Origin: Talpa occidentalis
Taxonomy: Eukaryota; Chordata; Mammalia; Eulipotyphla; Talpidae
DNA length: 64,000 nucleotides
Direction of reading: 5' to 3'
Assembly (NCBI RefSeq): GCF_014898055.3
Contig: NW_023601543.1
Location: 16,747,433 to 16,811,432 of the forward strand
Shown: in pieces, positions 12,177-23,682 of the stretch
Numbering within the stretch: the stretch's first letter is position 1
How the letters are laid out: each line of letters starts with the position of its first letter
Program-made: the position numbers and the translations under genes
Notes under the pieces: generated by a model
What the model saw: only the letters and a program-made list of their open reading frames with translations
What the model was told of the DNA's origin: nothing
Database searches by the model: none

Positions 12177-12790
12177 TTTTTTTTTTTTTAATTGAGAAAA
12201 CACTGGTGATTCAGGGACATAGGATCACACCGCCTCAGTTGTGTGTCACCTCACCACACCCACCACCAAGGTACATTATAGTCCATTGTTCCCCCTCCTT
12301 ACTTCATTCACCCCTGATCCCCTTCACATCTAGTAGTATCAATTCCCCAGTCAGATTTCTAGGGTTTTTTTTTTTTGGTTATTGTATTTGTTAGTGTTAT
12401 TTGTTTTTGGTCTGACACTATGTTTTGTTTCTGTATATTCCACATATAAGTGAAACCATCTGGTATTTGTCTTTTTCCTTTGACTAATTTCGCTTATTAG
12501 CATCAACCCCTCCTGTTCCATCCATGCTGTGGGAAATGGCAAGAGTTCATACTTTTATAGTTGAATCATGTTCTACTGTTCATATATCCACATTTTTCTA
12601 ATCCACTCTTCTTTTCTAGGGAACTAGGTTATTTCTATAAGTTGGCTATTTTAAGTAGTATGCTAATAAGTAAGTAATAGCAGTAGAATTACTGGATCAC
12701 ATGGTAGATCTATTGTTGATATCTTGAGAGATACCCATACTGTTTTACATAGGGACTGGACCAATCGACATTCCCACCATACAAGGGCGT
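12177..12790 (-). mobile_element. older 5'-truncated L1, 3' end and ORF2 C-terminus
   Basis: T run at 12177-12189, then diverged 3' UTR, then the complement of ORF2 C-terminal text: ccacatataagtgaaaccat (12441-12460), tactggatcacatggtagat near 12690, and gactggaccaatcgacattc near 12753. It is more diverged than the L1s at 10.8 or 37 kb, so an older family. Confidence 0.88.
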
Positions 12791-13555
12791 TTATTCAAAA
12801 ATAATGGTTAAATATTAGAAACAACAGCAAACTTTGAATTCCCTGGCTTCAAGATATCCTTGATATCCAACAGCAATCTAGTAATCAGTGCCATTAACAA
12901 TAGATACCATACATTACTGGAGGGACAAAGCAGGTTTGGAGCAACCTGAAAATTCTAACTCAAGCGTATTGACTTGTCTGGCAGTTGCTTTGTAAACCTC
13001 ACTCGCAGGGAATGTCTTTGACCAGACTCTGAGGGAAATAAGAATAACCTTTTCCTGAGGGCATCTGTCAAAAATAATAAGTGGTTATTTAATATAATGG
13101 CTTCCTGTGGGGAAAACAAGATTATGACTAAAAAAATTAAAATGAAAATCTGAAGAATAACATGTTATTATGGGTTTTGAAGACATCCTTGTGCCTGAAA
13201 TTGAGATAGCCTAGTGTATATGAAGGCTATATTCATTTTCAGGAAGATGTGAGATGCCCTAATTCCTCACGTATAATGAAACTAGAGGCACTATAGAACA
13301 TCTATAGAGCACTATAGAGCATAAGTGAATCCTAAGGTGGAGTTCTCAACTGCTTCCTAGGATGTTAATACAATACCTCAACATGCACATAGAACACCTT
13401 TTTAAAGACTAGAAAATTTATTAGTTGAAGGTTTATCATTCACTGACAGTTGTTCTGACCAGAGACTTCAGTGGGGCCATATGACATAGAATGCAGCCCT
13501 TGCAGATATAGTCCAGAAGAGTCACTAAAGAAATAACCGCAAAAGAAAATCCTGA
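12791..13555. other. single-copy DNA
   Basis: No gene or repeat that I can support. Confidence 0.45.
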
Positions 13556-13559
13556 GTAA

Positions 13560-14480
13560 AAGAAGTCAATCCTGGTTTGTAGAATGGACATATTACATTA
13601 CATAAAGGTCTATTAAAAAAAACTATAAAACAGGCACAGAAACAAAAAAAGTATGACCCATGCACAGGGAAATGAAAAGTCAATAAAATCATACACTGAA
13701 CGTAACCAGACATTTAATTTAATAGACATAGACTAAATCAGGTATTGTAAGTTTTTCAAAGAACTAAAGGAAATAGTATCTACAAATAAAGAAAAGAATG
13801 AGAACAATGAACTCATTTTAAAATATCTAAAACTGAAAAGCATAATAATTGAAATAAAAATTCATTATGGAGACTGCACAGCAGATTTGAACTGACAAAT
13901 TTAGGAACCAGTAAACTCGAAGTGAGGTCAATTTGAATTATGCATTTCAAGTAAGAGAAAGAAAATAGAAATTAAGTAAAATGAATAGAGCCTCAGAAAC
14001 TTCTACTTAGTGAGAATCCCAGAAAGAAAGAAGACAAGGCACAATAAATATTTTTTAAAATAATGCATTTGATGAAAAACATTAAGGTATATATCCAAAA
14101 ATCTCAAAACTGTACAAGTAAGGTAAGCTCAAATTTATCTATCTATACATGTGCACATTATAATCAAAATGAAAAAAAAAACACAAAGTATTTGGACACA
14201 GAAAGAAAAAAATGAACCATTACATAAAAGGGAGGTTCATAAGATCAACAACTGATTTCTTCACAGAAGCCATGGAGGTCAGAGGGCAGTGGGATGATAT
14301 ATTTAAAGTGCTGACTTAGTCAAGAATTCTATATTCAATAAAACTTCACTTCAGCTATGAAGGAGAAATTAAGAGATCACTCAATTATCAAAACCAGAAT
14401 TTGTTGCCAGAAGATTTGCCATAAAGGAATTTCTGGGGATGAAATGAAAAGACACTATAAAGTAAACTCTAATCAATAAG
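13560..14480 (+). repeat. ancient L1M/HAL1-like ORF1-region fossil
   Basis: Several phrases follow the ORF1 region of old mammalian L1 or HAL1: caaagaactaaaggaaatag (13758-13777), gagaatcccagaaagaaaga (14011-14030), caactgatttcttcacagaagc near 14250, and cagtgggatgatatatttaaagtgctg near 14287. Multiple stops make it non-coding. The left limit is uncertain. Confidence 0.7.
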
Positions 14481-14597
14481 TTAATTCATTAATAACACTA
14501 GTAATGGTAAGTATCTTGTAAGATATAGAAGCACTATAAATGCATTTTTGGTTTATAAGACTTTTTTCTCCTCTGTGATTTAAAAACTACTACTTAA

Positions 14598-14867
14598 GGG
14601 CCTCCCCTGGTGGCGCAGTGTTTGAGAACTGGGCTGCGAAGCTGCCTGCAGCCTCTGCAGTGCCTATTCGATCCCAGGCCACAGGTGAGGGTCCCACATG
14701 GTGCGCAGACCTCTCCTGCGGCTCCCACTGCTCCCTTCAGCAGTGTCTTCGGTCTGTTTACCTGTTCTGTTCCCTGGTCTGGCTCTGGTAAATTCTCTCA
14801 CCTTCCCACGCTTCTGACTGTAATCAGTGCTTGTATGAATAAATAAATAAATCTTAAATAAATAAAT
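14598..14867 (+). mobile_element. tRNA-derived SINE, subfamily B (copy 5)
   Basis: The head gggcctcccctggtggcgca is followed by subfamily-specific text: gtgagggtcccacatggtgc (14684-14703), gtcttcggtctg, ctggctctggtaaattctct and cagtgcttgtatgaat. Flanking duplication of 16 bp with one mismatch lies at 14582-14597 and 14868-14883. The head keeps an A-box-like tggcgcagtg. The 78-codon frame 14610-14846 is SINE sequence. Confidence 0.96.
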
Positions 14868-14883
14868 AAAAACAACTACTTAA

Positions 14884-16370
14884 AATAATTAACAAAACTG
14901 AACTGATTTGTTTATGTTTTAGGATTTAGCTCAGTTTTTACCTATAGGTTGTTAAGATCATATAAATATATGTGTAATAATTTTCAATATTATAATTATG
15001 CAAATATTTTTCTTTTAGAGTTAAGTAGCATGACTGGCTCTACAGAAAAATGACATAGCTTCTTAAAGGAAGATGTTTTAAGTATCAAAGTCAAATTCAT
15101 CCTTCTATTTTAAATTCAATTTAAAGCTCAAATTCATGCTACATTCTAGTTTGCATCATTACGTCCTTGTAGAGCTTCTAGCTTTTCCTGGCATAACAGA
15201 TTAATTTTTTGTTTTCCTTTTTGGTTATTGACTTAAGAAATGTATGCTTTATTTGCCTTATGACTAAGATCATTCAGCTTTTTAAAGCCTACTATAGAAA
15301 GACTTGATTATCCATGTTAAAAAAATACTGCTTTAAGCTAAAATACTGAAAACTAGACCCAAAATTTGATAGTTATGAAAATAGTGAAAAATAAAGATAT
15401 TATTAGGAACTTGACTTGAAAAATTTAAATGTGCATTTATTTAATCTTATATTTAATAGCATTTATCTTTTAATTAAAATTAAGCATTTATTTCTTAGAA
15501 CAAATAGTAAGTACTAGAAGCACTCATTTTTAAAAGGATATTGGGGAAGACTGTTCCCAACCAAATTATAATATGCTATTGAATTTCTTATTTTATATAT
15601 TAGTTTCACAGCTTAAAAATAAAGATCATCTTTGCATAAGTATCTGAAAACTTCATTAATTTTCCAAAAGGATCCCCCTCATAATTTCTCTTCCTGTGAA
15701 ACACCTACCAAATCATTATATTTATCATTTTTTTCTCTTCCTTTAATTTTAAACTGATCTAATTCTACTATATGATTATTTACAAGTACTCTGTCATGGG
15801 AGATTCTTGCTTGTTGATAAAAAATAAATCCATCATCTATGTGGTAACCAATAATTTTGCAGTATGTTTTACATCCAGTTTGAACTTAATTGAATTTCTA
15901 AATTGTTAATCAAGTTTAAATTTCATTTGTTTTCTTCTTTTTTATAGTCACCTGTTTATTTTATGAAAAGAAATATTTCCGATTCCTCAAGGATAATAGT
16001 TAAACTAATATTTAAGTTATTTCATTCCAAATTATCCTTATTCTTCATGGCTAGTTGGACTTCCTTTTATACTTCTAGTTTTTCTCAAATGTCTCGCCAT
16101 ATTGGTTTTCTATTCACACTTACAAGTGAAAGACTAAGTGGATTACTAGAGGTTACCACCAAGGAATTCTCTGCCATTATTAAAGTCTTCTTCCATGGGC
16201 CTCTTTCTTGAAAGCCAGGTCCATTTTCAAATTTGTGTATTATATTGTAGTGTTTATGGAAGAGTCACATATATACTCTTCTGTATACTAAAATGAGGAT
16301 TGTCCTTCTGTGAGGTATCAACCACCTTAACAAAATCACTATTCCTTTCAGGAATATCAACTGTTCTTTA
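14884..16370. other. 1.5 kb single-copy AT-rich DNA
   Basis: No supported gene or repeat. Confidence 0.5.
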
Positions 16371-16383
16371 GAAAATAGCATTT

Positions 16384-17179
16384 TGATTTCCCTACTAAAA
16401 GTGACAATGAAATGTACCTGTTGGTCATCTGTAATCAAAACCAAAATTAGATTATCACTTCACACCTGTGAGAGTGGCCCATATCAAAAAGACCAGAAAC
16501 AACAAATGTTGGCCAAGTTGTGCAGAAAAGGAAACCCTCATATACTGTTGGTGGGAATGTGGGATTGTAAATGGTGCAGCCACTTTACAACACAGTATGC
16601 AGATTCCTAAAAAAATTAAAAGATAGGAATACCTTATATCTAGCAACACCTAGATATGTATCTGAAAAAATATGAAAACACTAATATGAATAGATACATG
16701 TACCCCTATGTTCATTGCAGCACTATTCACAATAGCTAGCATATGGAAAGGACCTAAATGCTCAAGGAAAGATGAGTAGATTTAAATGTGGTATATATAC
16801 ACAATGAATTCTATACAACTATAAAAAAGGTGAAATCTTGCCATTTGTGATAACATGGATGGAACTTGAGGTGATTATGTAAACAAGATAAATCTAAAAA
16901 AGAAAGACAAAAACCAGATTATTTCACTAATGGGGAATATAAAGAAACAAAGAAAACAAATGAACAAAATCAAACACACTGATAAATGGTAGTTACCCAG
17001 AGGGATGAGGTTACATGGGTTGGGAGGAATGAGTAGAGGGGCTAATAGAATAGTGATGAATATTAACTAGACCTTTGGTGATGGGTGTGATGTGGTATAA
17101 ATCTTTACTGAGATGTGAAATGTACTCCTGAAAATTATATAGTATTGTAAACCAATGGTATATAAATAAAAACAAAAAG
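16384..17179 (+). mobile_element. older L1 3' end, probably with a short inverted 5' part
   Basis: From about 16431 the plus strand follows L1 ORF2: aatcaaaaccaaaattagat, ggtgggaatgtgggattgta, ccctatgttcattgcagcac, then a 3' UTR ending tataaataaaaac. Bases 16384-16430 make better sense as minus-strand L1 (aaatgtacctgttggtcatc is the complement of the gccaacaggtacat region). An imperfect duplication, gaaaatagcattt at 16371-16383 and gaaaatactattt at 17180-17192, supports one event. Confidence 0.82.
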
Positions 17180-17192
17180 GAAAATACTATTT

Positions 17193-17631
17193 GGGGCTCT
17201 ACTTTTATATAAATGCTAGTATAGAGGTTTGGTGACCACACAGCCATTCTGTAAAATCCATCAGTTTTAAGAAATGGACATCCACCAATAGTTATATGTA
17301 AATATTTATATTTAATATATAGGTATATATTTCTAAGGCACATATACAGACTTCTGTTAACCTTTTTTGTGGAATAAGCATAATATATTTATTTTTGATA
17401 GAAAATAAGTAGAAGTGGAAACTTTAATACTATTTCTGTGTACCACGTGGAATCATCTTGTGTACCTCCTAGGCTAAGCACACACCACCTTGGAGATCAC
17501 TGCTGTAGACCATCAGTCATGTTGCTTTATAATTTTATTCCCTTTCCACCTGTGTAGTGAGAGCAGCATTAACCTCTCCTGGAATATTCTGTGCATGCCC
17601 TGAGCTCTGGTTATAGATTATTTATCAATAA
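17193..17631. other. single-copy DNA, possible MER5-like remnant
   Basis: Near 17455-17515, cttggagatcactgctgtag resembles the end of a hAT/MER-type DNA transposon. The match is too short to call. Confidence 0.35.
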
Positions 17632-17644
17632 GGTCTCACATTTC

Positions 17645-17926
17645 ATTCTTTTAAAAGATTTATTTATTTATACAAGAACTGGGGTATAGGCCAGAGGTGT
17701 GGGGGGAGTGGGGGTGGTATGTGAGAGGATTCACCAGAGACAGAGCGGAGAACAGAACAGGCAGATTGACTGAAGTACACTGCTGAGGGGAGTAGCGGGC
17801 AAGTGAGGAGAGGTCTGCTGTACCATGTGGGTAGCTCCCTGGCCAGAGATCAAATTCATGCTGCAGTGGCTGCAGATTGCATCATAGGTTGCATCTTAAC
17901 CCTTTGCACCACCAGGAAGGTCCCTC
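17645..17926 (-). mobile_element. tRNA-derived SINE, long form (copy 6)
   Basis: Tail at left (ttttaaaagatttatttatt), head at right ending at ggaaggtccct. Duplication ggtctcacatttc is at 17632-17644 and 17927-17939. A G-rich run at 17700-17717 is an expansion of the body near cgggagggtgag. Confidence 0.96.
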
Positions 17927-17939
17927 GGTCTCACATTTC

Positions 17940-18994
17940 TTACCGCCTCCAGAATATCCATCAAAGTTCTGACCTTCTAATTCCTCTTCCATTTTCAGTG
18001 AATTTACAAATTTACTATCTTTAGTACTTCATTATGATTATTTAAGGGACTTTTATAATAAAGCAATAAAAATGTGCACTGTGTTATCTTGAACCAGAAA
18101 TCTTATCAAAAATTTTCATTTACTTCTCAGATCATAGACTTCTATCTGCATTGTTACACTATAGGCATCCAGTAATCTATTCAAATAAGGAATCATTTTT
18201 ATACCAATTAATATTGGTAATAGTCCCAAGCATACTGTCATTAAAACTTTGAATGCAACTGGTAAACCAGGTCCCTAAGTTGTGATTCATTTGATGTTAA
18301 ACAGATTATAAATGCTAAGTTCAAGTAGTGTTAAGACAAATACATGGTATTAGGGAATTCTGTTGGACATAAATAGTTTTATATTGCAACATTTCAAGTT
18401 TAAGGTATAATATTAATGATTAAGACTGGTGTTAGTCTCCTCTCTCATTTGCAGCTCCATAATGACAAGCTTCCTTTTTAATGTTCAGGGCCTGCTGTGC
18501 CAGTAGTACTTTTAACAAAATACGTTTGCTTTAGGCTTTCTGACATTGCTTCACACTGAGATAAACACAATTAACAAGACCTATTTAAATTCTGACTCTT
18601 TGGTAATTGTTTATTAATGGGATTTTAAGATTCCTTTTTTTATTTGAACATTTTTTCAACCAGGGTTTTCATTTTCTGTTTGTTTTCATTTTTAACACCT
18701 GGATATTACATCTGTTTGATAAATTTCTCAATGATGAGGATTTCTAATAAAGTGATCAAAAGCTCATTTGGTGGTAGGATAATTATAGGAGAAACAATCT
18801 TACAATAGGCTTAGTAGAGCAGTGGATTCATAAACAAAATTAACACTCAAACAAATCATTTGTATTTGCTCAGTTAATAAGTAGGAGCACTATATACTTT
18901 TTGCTCTGATTTTAAGCTATGGCATCAGATATCATCATGAAACATGGTATGTAGCACACCACAGTACCTACTATAGAACTGACATAGGATAATG
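17940..18994. other. 1 kb single-copy DNA
   Basis: No gene or clear repeat. Confidence 0.5.
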
Positions 18995-19155
18995 GAATGA
19001 ATATTGATTTTTTTTCTGTATTTTATTTTTTTAAATTATTTCTAATGAGGTAATGTTGGTTTACAACACAATATGATTTAGAGGAATAGATTTATACTTC
19101 TTTAGATATGTTACCACACTACACACATCAATAAAACATCCATAATCCATTGGGG
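18995..19155 (-). repeat. old L1 3' UTR fragment
   Basis: The order aatgaggtaatgttggttta, caacacaatatgatttagag, gatatgttaccacactacac and caataaaacatccataatcc follows the complement of an old L1M-type 3' UTR. Similar in kind to 8768-8880. Confidence 0.6.
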
Positions 19156-19795
19156 ACCCCCTTTTTTTTCTGCTCATTTTGGTGCTTTAGATTTTTCTAT
19201 CTTTAAGTATTTGTAACAGTAATTTAGAGAGTTGAACTAAGTTTTGGTTCAGAAGATGTTACTATGCTCTTACTTGATTTTTAGAGTTTTTGGCCTTCCG
19301 TGGTCTCTGTAGGTCCCAAGTGCTCATGTTGCAGTTCCTGAAAGAGGTTGAGAGGGGTCTAGATGTGTCCAACTGCTGGTGTGAATGTGCTGGGGTAGGG
19401 ATGCCTGGCTCATGTTTGTGGTACCTCCAATATCCTTCCTCTTTGGGTTTCCATACCTGAGAATCTGCAATGTATGCATTGACAGTGTGCTTCACAACAT
19501 CACTGCCACTTCCGCGGGGTGGGTAGGAGGGAGGTTTGCTTTCCTGAATGCAATCTCTCAACTCCTTAGAAGGAATTCAACTTGTATGGAGCCCCTACTT
19601 CTTCCATACATGTTTCCTGTCAGTCACTACCCCCAGGAATTTCTCTCCACACACCTACTGTTCAGAGAAACCTGACTCTCTATTTTGTCTTCTCTGGTAC
19701 CGTCTGTGTTCATCTCAAATATCCAAAGCATGTTCCAGTTTTGTATCAAGCCATGGGGTTCTCTAGGTGTGGTTTCTCTCTGGTTAACTGTTAAA
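19156..19795. other. unclassified moderately GC-rich block with a 99-codon frame
   Basis: This block has more G+C than its surroundings. It holds a 99-codon frame on the minus strand (19262-19561; includes QVWKPKEEGYWRYHKHEPGI) and overlapping 96- and 72-codon frames on the plus strand. I do not recognise the protein, and the frame shows no clear domain. The left edge continues from an old L1 3' UTR, so it may be part of a long L1 3' UTR rather than a gene. Confidence 0.35.
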
Positions 19796-19864
19796 TGATT
19801 CTTTGGAAGTAAAGCAAGATAACACCTCTGTAGTTACCATGGCCCCTCTTTGAAGAATGATTTT

Positions 19865-20065
19865 AATGGCAGTTAAATCTCAGCTCCACCATTTATAAGC
19901 TGTCTGACTTTGGGCAAGGCTAACTCACTATGAGTTTGCATTTTCTCATATGTGTGATAGAGATGAGAACTATTCCAGAATTGCTCTGGTGGCTAAATGA
20001 ATTTAGCATATATAAAGTGATATAATTTCTGTCCCATGGTAGATGCTCAATATATTTGAACTCAT
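19865..20065 (+). repeat. MIR
   Basis: Nearly full MIR order: aaatctcagctccaccattt (19876-19895), gctgtctgactttgggcaag (19900-19919), then catggtagatgctcaatata (20035-20054). Confidence 0.88.
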
Positions 20066-21225
20066 TTTCCTCCTAATTCTTTAAGTGGTATACTTGTTTG
20101 TCCAGACAAAATAGTTTTTAAACTCTGCCACCTTGTAGAGTTTCTGGGAATTCTAACCAGAGCTATCCTTATCATTTTCAAGTTTTGAAAGTTTTTATTC
20201 CTAGAGGTCATCTGGGAAAAAAAGGTCTACAATGTATCTCCTTGGGATTCAGAGGAAAAACAAATAAATTAGAATAATAACAAGTAAACATAAAACATCA
20301 AACACAATGGCTTGATATCAGGGTGTCAAATAATCAGAGAAAAACATTTAAAAATACAAACATATTGAAACAGCATACTAGTGAATTGGAACCAAACATG
20401 TATAGTTTCTAAAGATTTCCAGATTATTTTGATTAATATCTTGGTTGGAAGCAGTAAAATAAGGGATGCATTAGTTAGAATGTCTAAACTTTAATTGTTT
20501 ATCAAATGAGATTGCCAGACTGCTACATATTTAAATAATACTAACATATTTCCTCATAGAAATGCTTTAATAATTAGTTTCATATTTTCATATTTTTTCT
20601 CTATTCTTATTCATTGTCACTACTAGAAATCTAAGAAATAATGTCCTTGTGCTTTTATTTTATAACATTTTCCAAGGCAATATTTTGTTGCCTAATACTT
20701 CTATTATGGATCACACCAACACTTTATCCCCAAAATGAGGGTATATACAGAAAGTTTGTCTTATTTGAAAATCCGAATTGTTTCTTTTGATTAGAGAATA
20801 AGAGTTAGTCTATTACTTTTTGTTTCTTTCTTTTGACTGCCAGAAAGCTAAATATCTCTCTCCTTCTTCTATACCAGCCTCCATCTACTATTGGTTGTTG
20901 CTTATTTTCTGTTGCTGTAATGATTATAATGCGTTTGTACCTCTTGTTAAAAGTCAGCTGAAATATCTTTGGGGGGAATAAGGTGTGACATGAATAGAAA
21001 ATAGATGTCATAAGCCTCACTAGCTGAATTTGATGTATAAAAATCATTCTGTGATATTTTTTTTTGCTCACTTACATAGTTTTTATGCTTCATTCTTCCA
21101 TAGACTGCTTATAAACAGATGTCCTAATGGAATTTTCTGTATTTTAGAATTTCTGATACCAGAATCTTGTAGAACAGTACTAACACATTTAACTGAACCC
21201 TATTTTTCTTTTGTTCTAGAAAATT
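20066..21225. other. single-copy AT-rich DNA
   Basis: No supported gene. The 88-codon minus frame at 20805-21071 has no recognisable content. Confidence 0.5.
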
Positions 21226-21237
21226 TCTAATAATGTT

Positions 21238-21355
21238 ATTTTTTAATAATATAACTATTTATTTTATTTATTTTATTTTTTGTTCTTTTTTTAATTTAAA
21301 TTTTATTTTTATATTCCCCATACAATTGCAACCCCCTTATTTTGACCCCAATCCC
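21238..21355 (-). mobile_element. very short 5'-truncated L1 3' end
   Basis: Only the last roughly 65 bp of the L1 3' UTR plus an A/T-rich tail is present (ttatattccccatacaattg complement form at 21309-21328). Duplication tctaataatgtt is at 21226-21237 and 21356-21367. It is the same L1 family as at 10.8, 28.9, 31.6, 37 and 52.9 kb. Confidence 0.93.
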
Positions 21356-21367
21356 TCTAATAATGTT

Positions 21368-23384
21368 TGTTTTTTTTTTTTAAAAAAAAAAAAGCTTTAA
21401 GACTTTGTAGAGAAAACTGCCTTTAGTATACCATGGTGCTAGTAAGTATGCAACCAAGAAAACTTTGGAAATGATGTCAATCTCAAGAAGAAAGATTGAC
21501 ATGTTGAGTACATTTGCATGTGAAATTACAGGAAATCATCTTCCCTTGCTCTGTACCCAAGACTTCTTCCTACATTCATAAGTTTAAACCTGATTTCATT
21601 TCACATCTTAGGCCACACCTCCCTGTAACACCACACTTCAAGGATGCTATTGTTATTCTACTATTCTATGCTGATGTTTCTTCCTCCCTTCCCTTCTCTA
21701 CCATTCTGTATCCTTGTTTCTTCTCCTTTCTCCAACACTCCCCTCACTTCCACTCCCAGCTTCTCTCTTTTTTATTTTCACCACCACCTTTTGTCTTTAT
21801 CCCTCTCTCAGTCCTGTCATTTCCATTTCCCTTTCCTTTATACTCCACAACTAGACTGTTCTTTAATTAGGCTCACTAGGGACTTAAGAACAAAGACGTT
21901 CTTAAGTCTCATTCCAAAAGAATTGCAAATTGAAAGTAAGCTTTCTCTGGGTCTTCAAAGTTCCCAGAAACAGTTCTGGTTCTTTCTAGGACTTTGGGCC
22001 ATTGTTGTTTCTTGCCATTGTTACATTTAAATATTTATACCACAGAAAGTTTGCCAAGTTCATAATAAGCATAAAAGAAAATAAATTCATTATGTTCAGG
22101 GTGATCAGTTTTACCACAAATTCTACTATAGGGCAGCTGTTTGTTTTCAGTGTTCATTTTCTCGGATCAATCAGGTAGACAGCTGTTTTTTTTTGGGGGG
22201 GGGAAACATTTTTGTTCATTTATGTTCTTTCTCATTGTAAATCTATTATGTGTTTTCTTTTAAAATTTCAACCTGGAGTTCACAATTCTGTCATTAAAAA
22301 ATATCTTCATATCACTAATTCAAAAATGCATGTCTAACTATATTCTAGGCATTTTAAACACATTCAAAAACTGTACACAATGAATAACCTTAATTCATCA
22401 GAGCTAAGGTAAAAAAGATTCTGTTTTATGTGACTACAGTATGTCCTCATAATTCTTGTGCAAGATAAATATGCTACTGACATACAATCATAAAATTATA
22501 CATTGGCTTCACTTTATGCAGAGTATACTACTGCCTGAATGGGTGTGGCTAGGCATGTGAATTCCCACTCTCTGACACAATCATTTCATAGTAAGCAGTT
22601 GAATACTTTCATAGGCTATGTCTGCACAATGCTAAAAACATCTGGCCAACTCAATGAAGAAAGTTCAAACTGGTAATTTGGCGCCATGTAGCCTAAACAG
22701 TGGGTTGATTGAAATTTCACTTTGCTCTGGCTTGTTTAGACTTTGTATAGACAAACTTAGAAGCAATGCAAGACATGTTTAAGGTTTTTTTTTTTTTTTA
22801 TTGTATGATGTGAACCAGATCATTTTAACTAAACCAACCAGTAATTTTAGTGGAATGTTAAATGAAATTCTATAAATTAAGTATCAATTGATATGTGGTG
22901 ATTGTTTTACTAATTTTGTTTAACTTTGGTTTTTTTTAATGCAGATGATGTTACTGGCATTGCCATAAAATGTTCTTGTTTTTTCAGAATGAGGGGGATG
23001 GGGAAGCATTTCAGATAAGTTATCCACATTTTTTGAGGAAGGCTAAAAAGCGTAAAATTACGGACCCTTTTTTTGGGGGGGTTATCTGTATGTTTTCCTT
23101 TGTGTCAAACAGCCAGATGGAATCCATCACCCATCCCTCATTATTATCATATAAGAGAACTCACAGATTAGGAACCACAGTCACCAGAATCTGCAACCTT
23201 ATAAAAGAAAATAGTTCTGTGTGTCAAAGTTTAGATTTTTTTTACCTTATGGCAATATATTTTATTTGCTATATAACCATGATTTTTCTACAATATTTTA
23301 TAAATATTGATCATTTTTTTTCATTGTTTTCTTACAAACAGTGGTGTTTTTCTTATTTTTAGATTAGTCAATCTTCATTAAAAA
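21368..23384. other. 2 kb single-copy DNA with a pyrimidine-rich tract
   Basis: Pyrimidine-rich from about 21640 to 21865, which creates spurious frames of 118 and 128 codons. T runs at about 22784-22799. No gene supported. Confidence 0.5.
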
Positions 23385-23396
23385 GAGGGTAAATCA

Positions 23397-23668
23397 GGGC
23401 CTCCCTGGTGGCGCAGCGGGTTGAGCGCAGCGTTGTGAAGCTGTCCACAGCCTCTGCAGCACGGGTTCGATTCCCGGCCTGCCAGGGAGATTCCCACATG
23501 GCATGGCAGACGTCTCCTGTCACGCCCGCTGCTCCCCTCACAGTGTATTTCTGTCATCTGCCTGTTCTGCTCCCCGCTCTGTCTCTGGTGAATCCTCTCA
23601 TCCTCCCGTGCCTCTGGCCTGTACCCCAGCTCTTGTATAAAAATAAATAAATCTTGAAAAAAAGAAAA
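23397..23668 (+). mobile_element. tRNA-derived SINE, long form, well preserved (copy 7)
   Basis: A good reference copy for the long form. It has an A-box-like tggcgcagcgg at 23409-23419 and a B-box-like ggttcgattcc at 23464-23474, as expected of a tRNA-derived pol III promoter. The body and aaataaataaatctt tail follow. The duplication core gagggtaaat is at 23385-23394 and 23673-23682. The 112- and 80-codon frames over it are SINE sequence. Confidence 0.97.
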
Positions 23669-23682
23669 AAAGGAGGGTAAAT

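Noticed and set aside
21514..22030. 118- and 128-codon frames as genes
   Set aside because: They run through a pyrimidine-rich tract (Ser, Phe, Leu and Pro dominate), which suppresses stop codons by composition; no domain.
23409..23474. Functional tRNA gene
   Set aside because: A- and B-box-like motifs are present, but the sequence is the head of a SINE with body, tail and target duplications, and it does not close into a proper tRNA acceptor stem that I can see.
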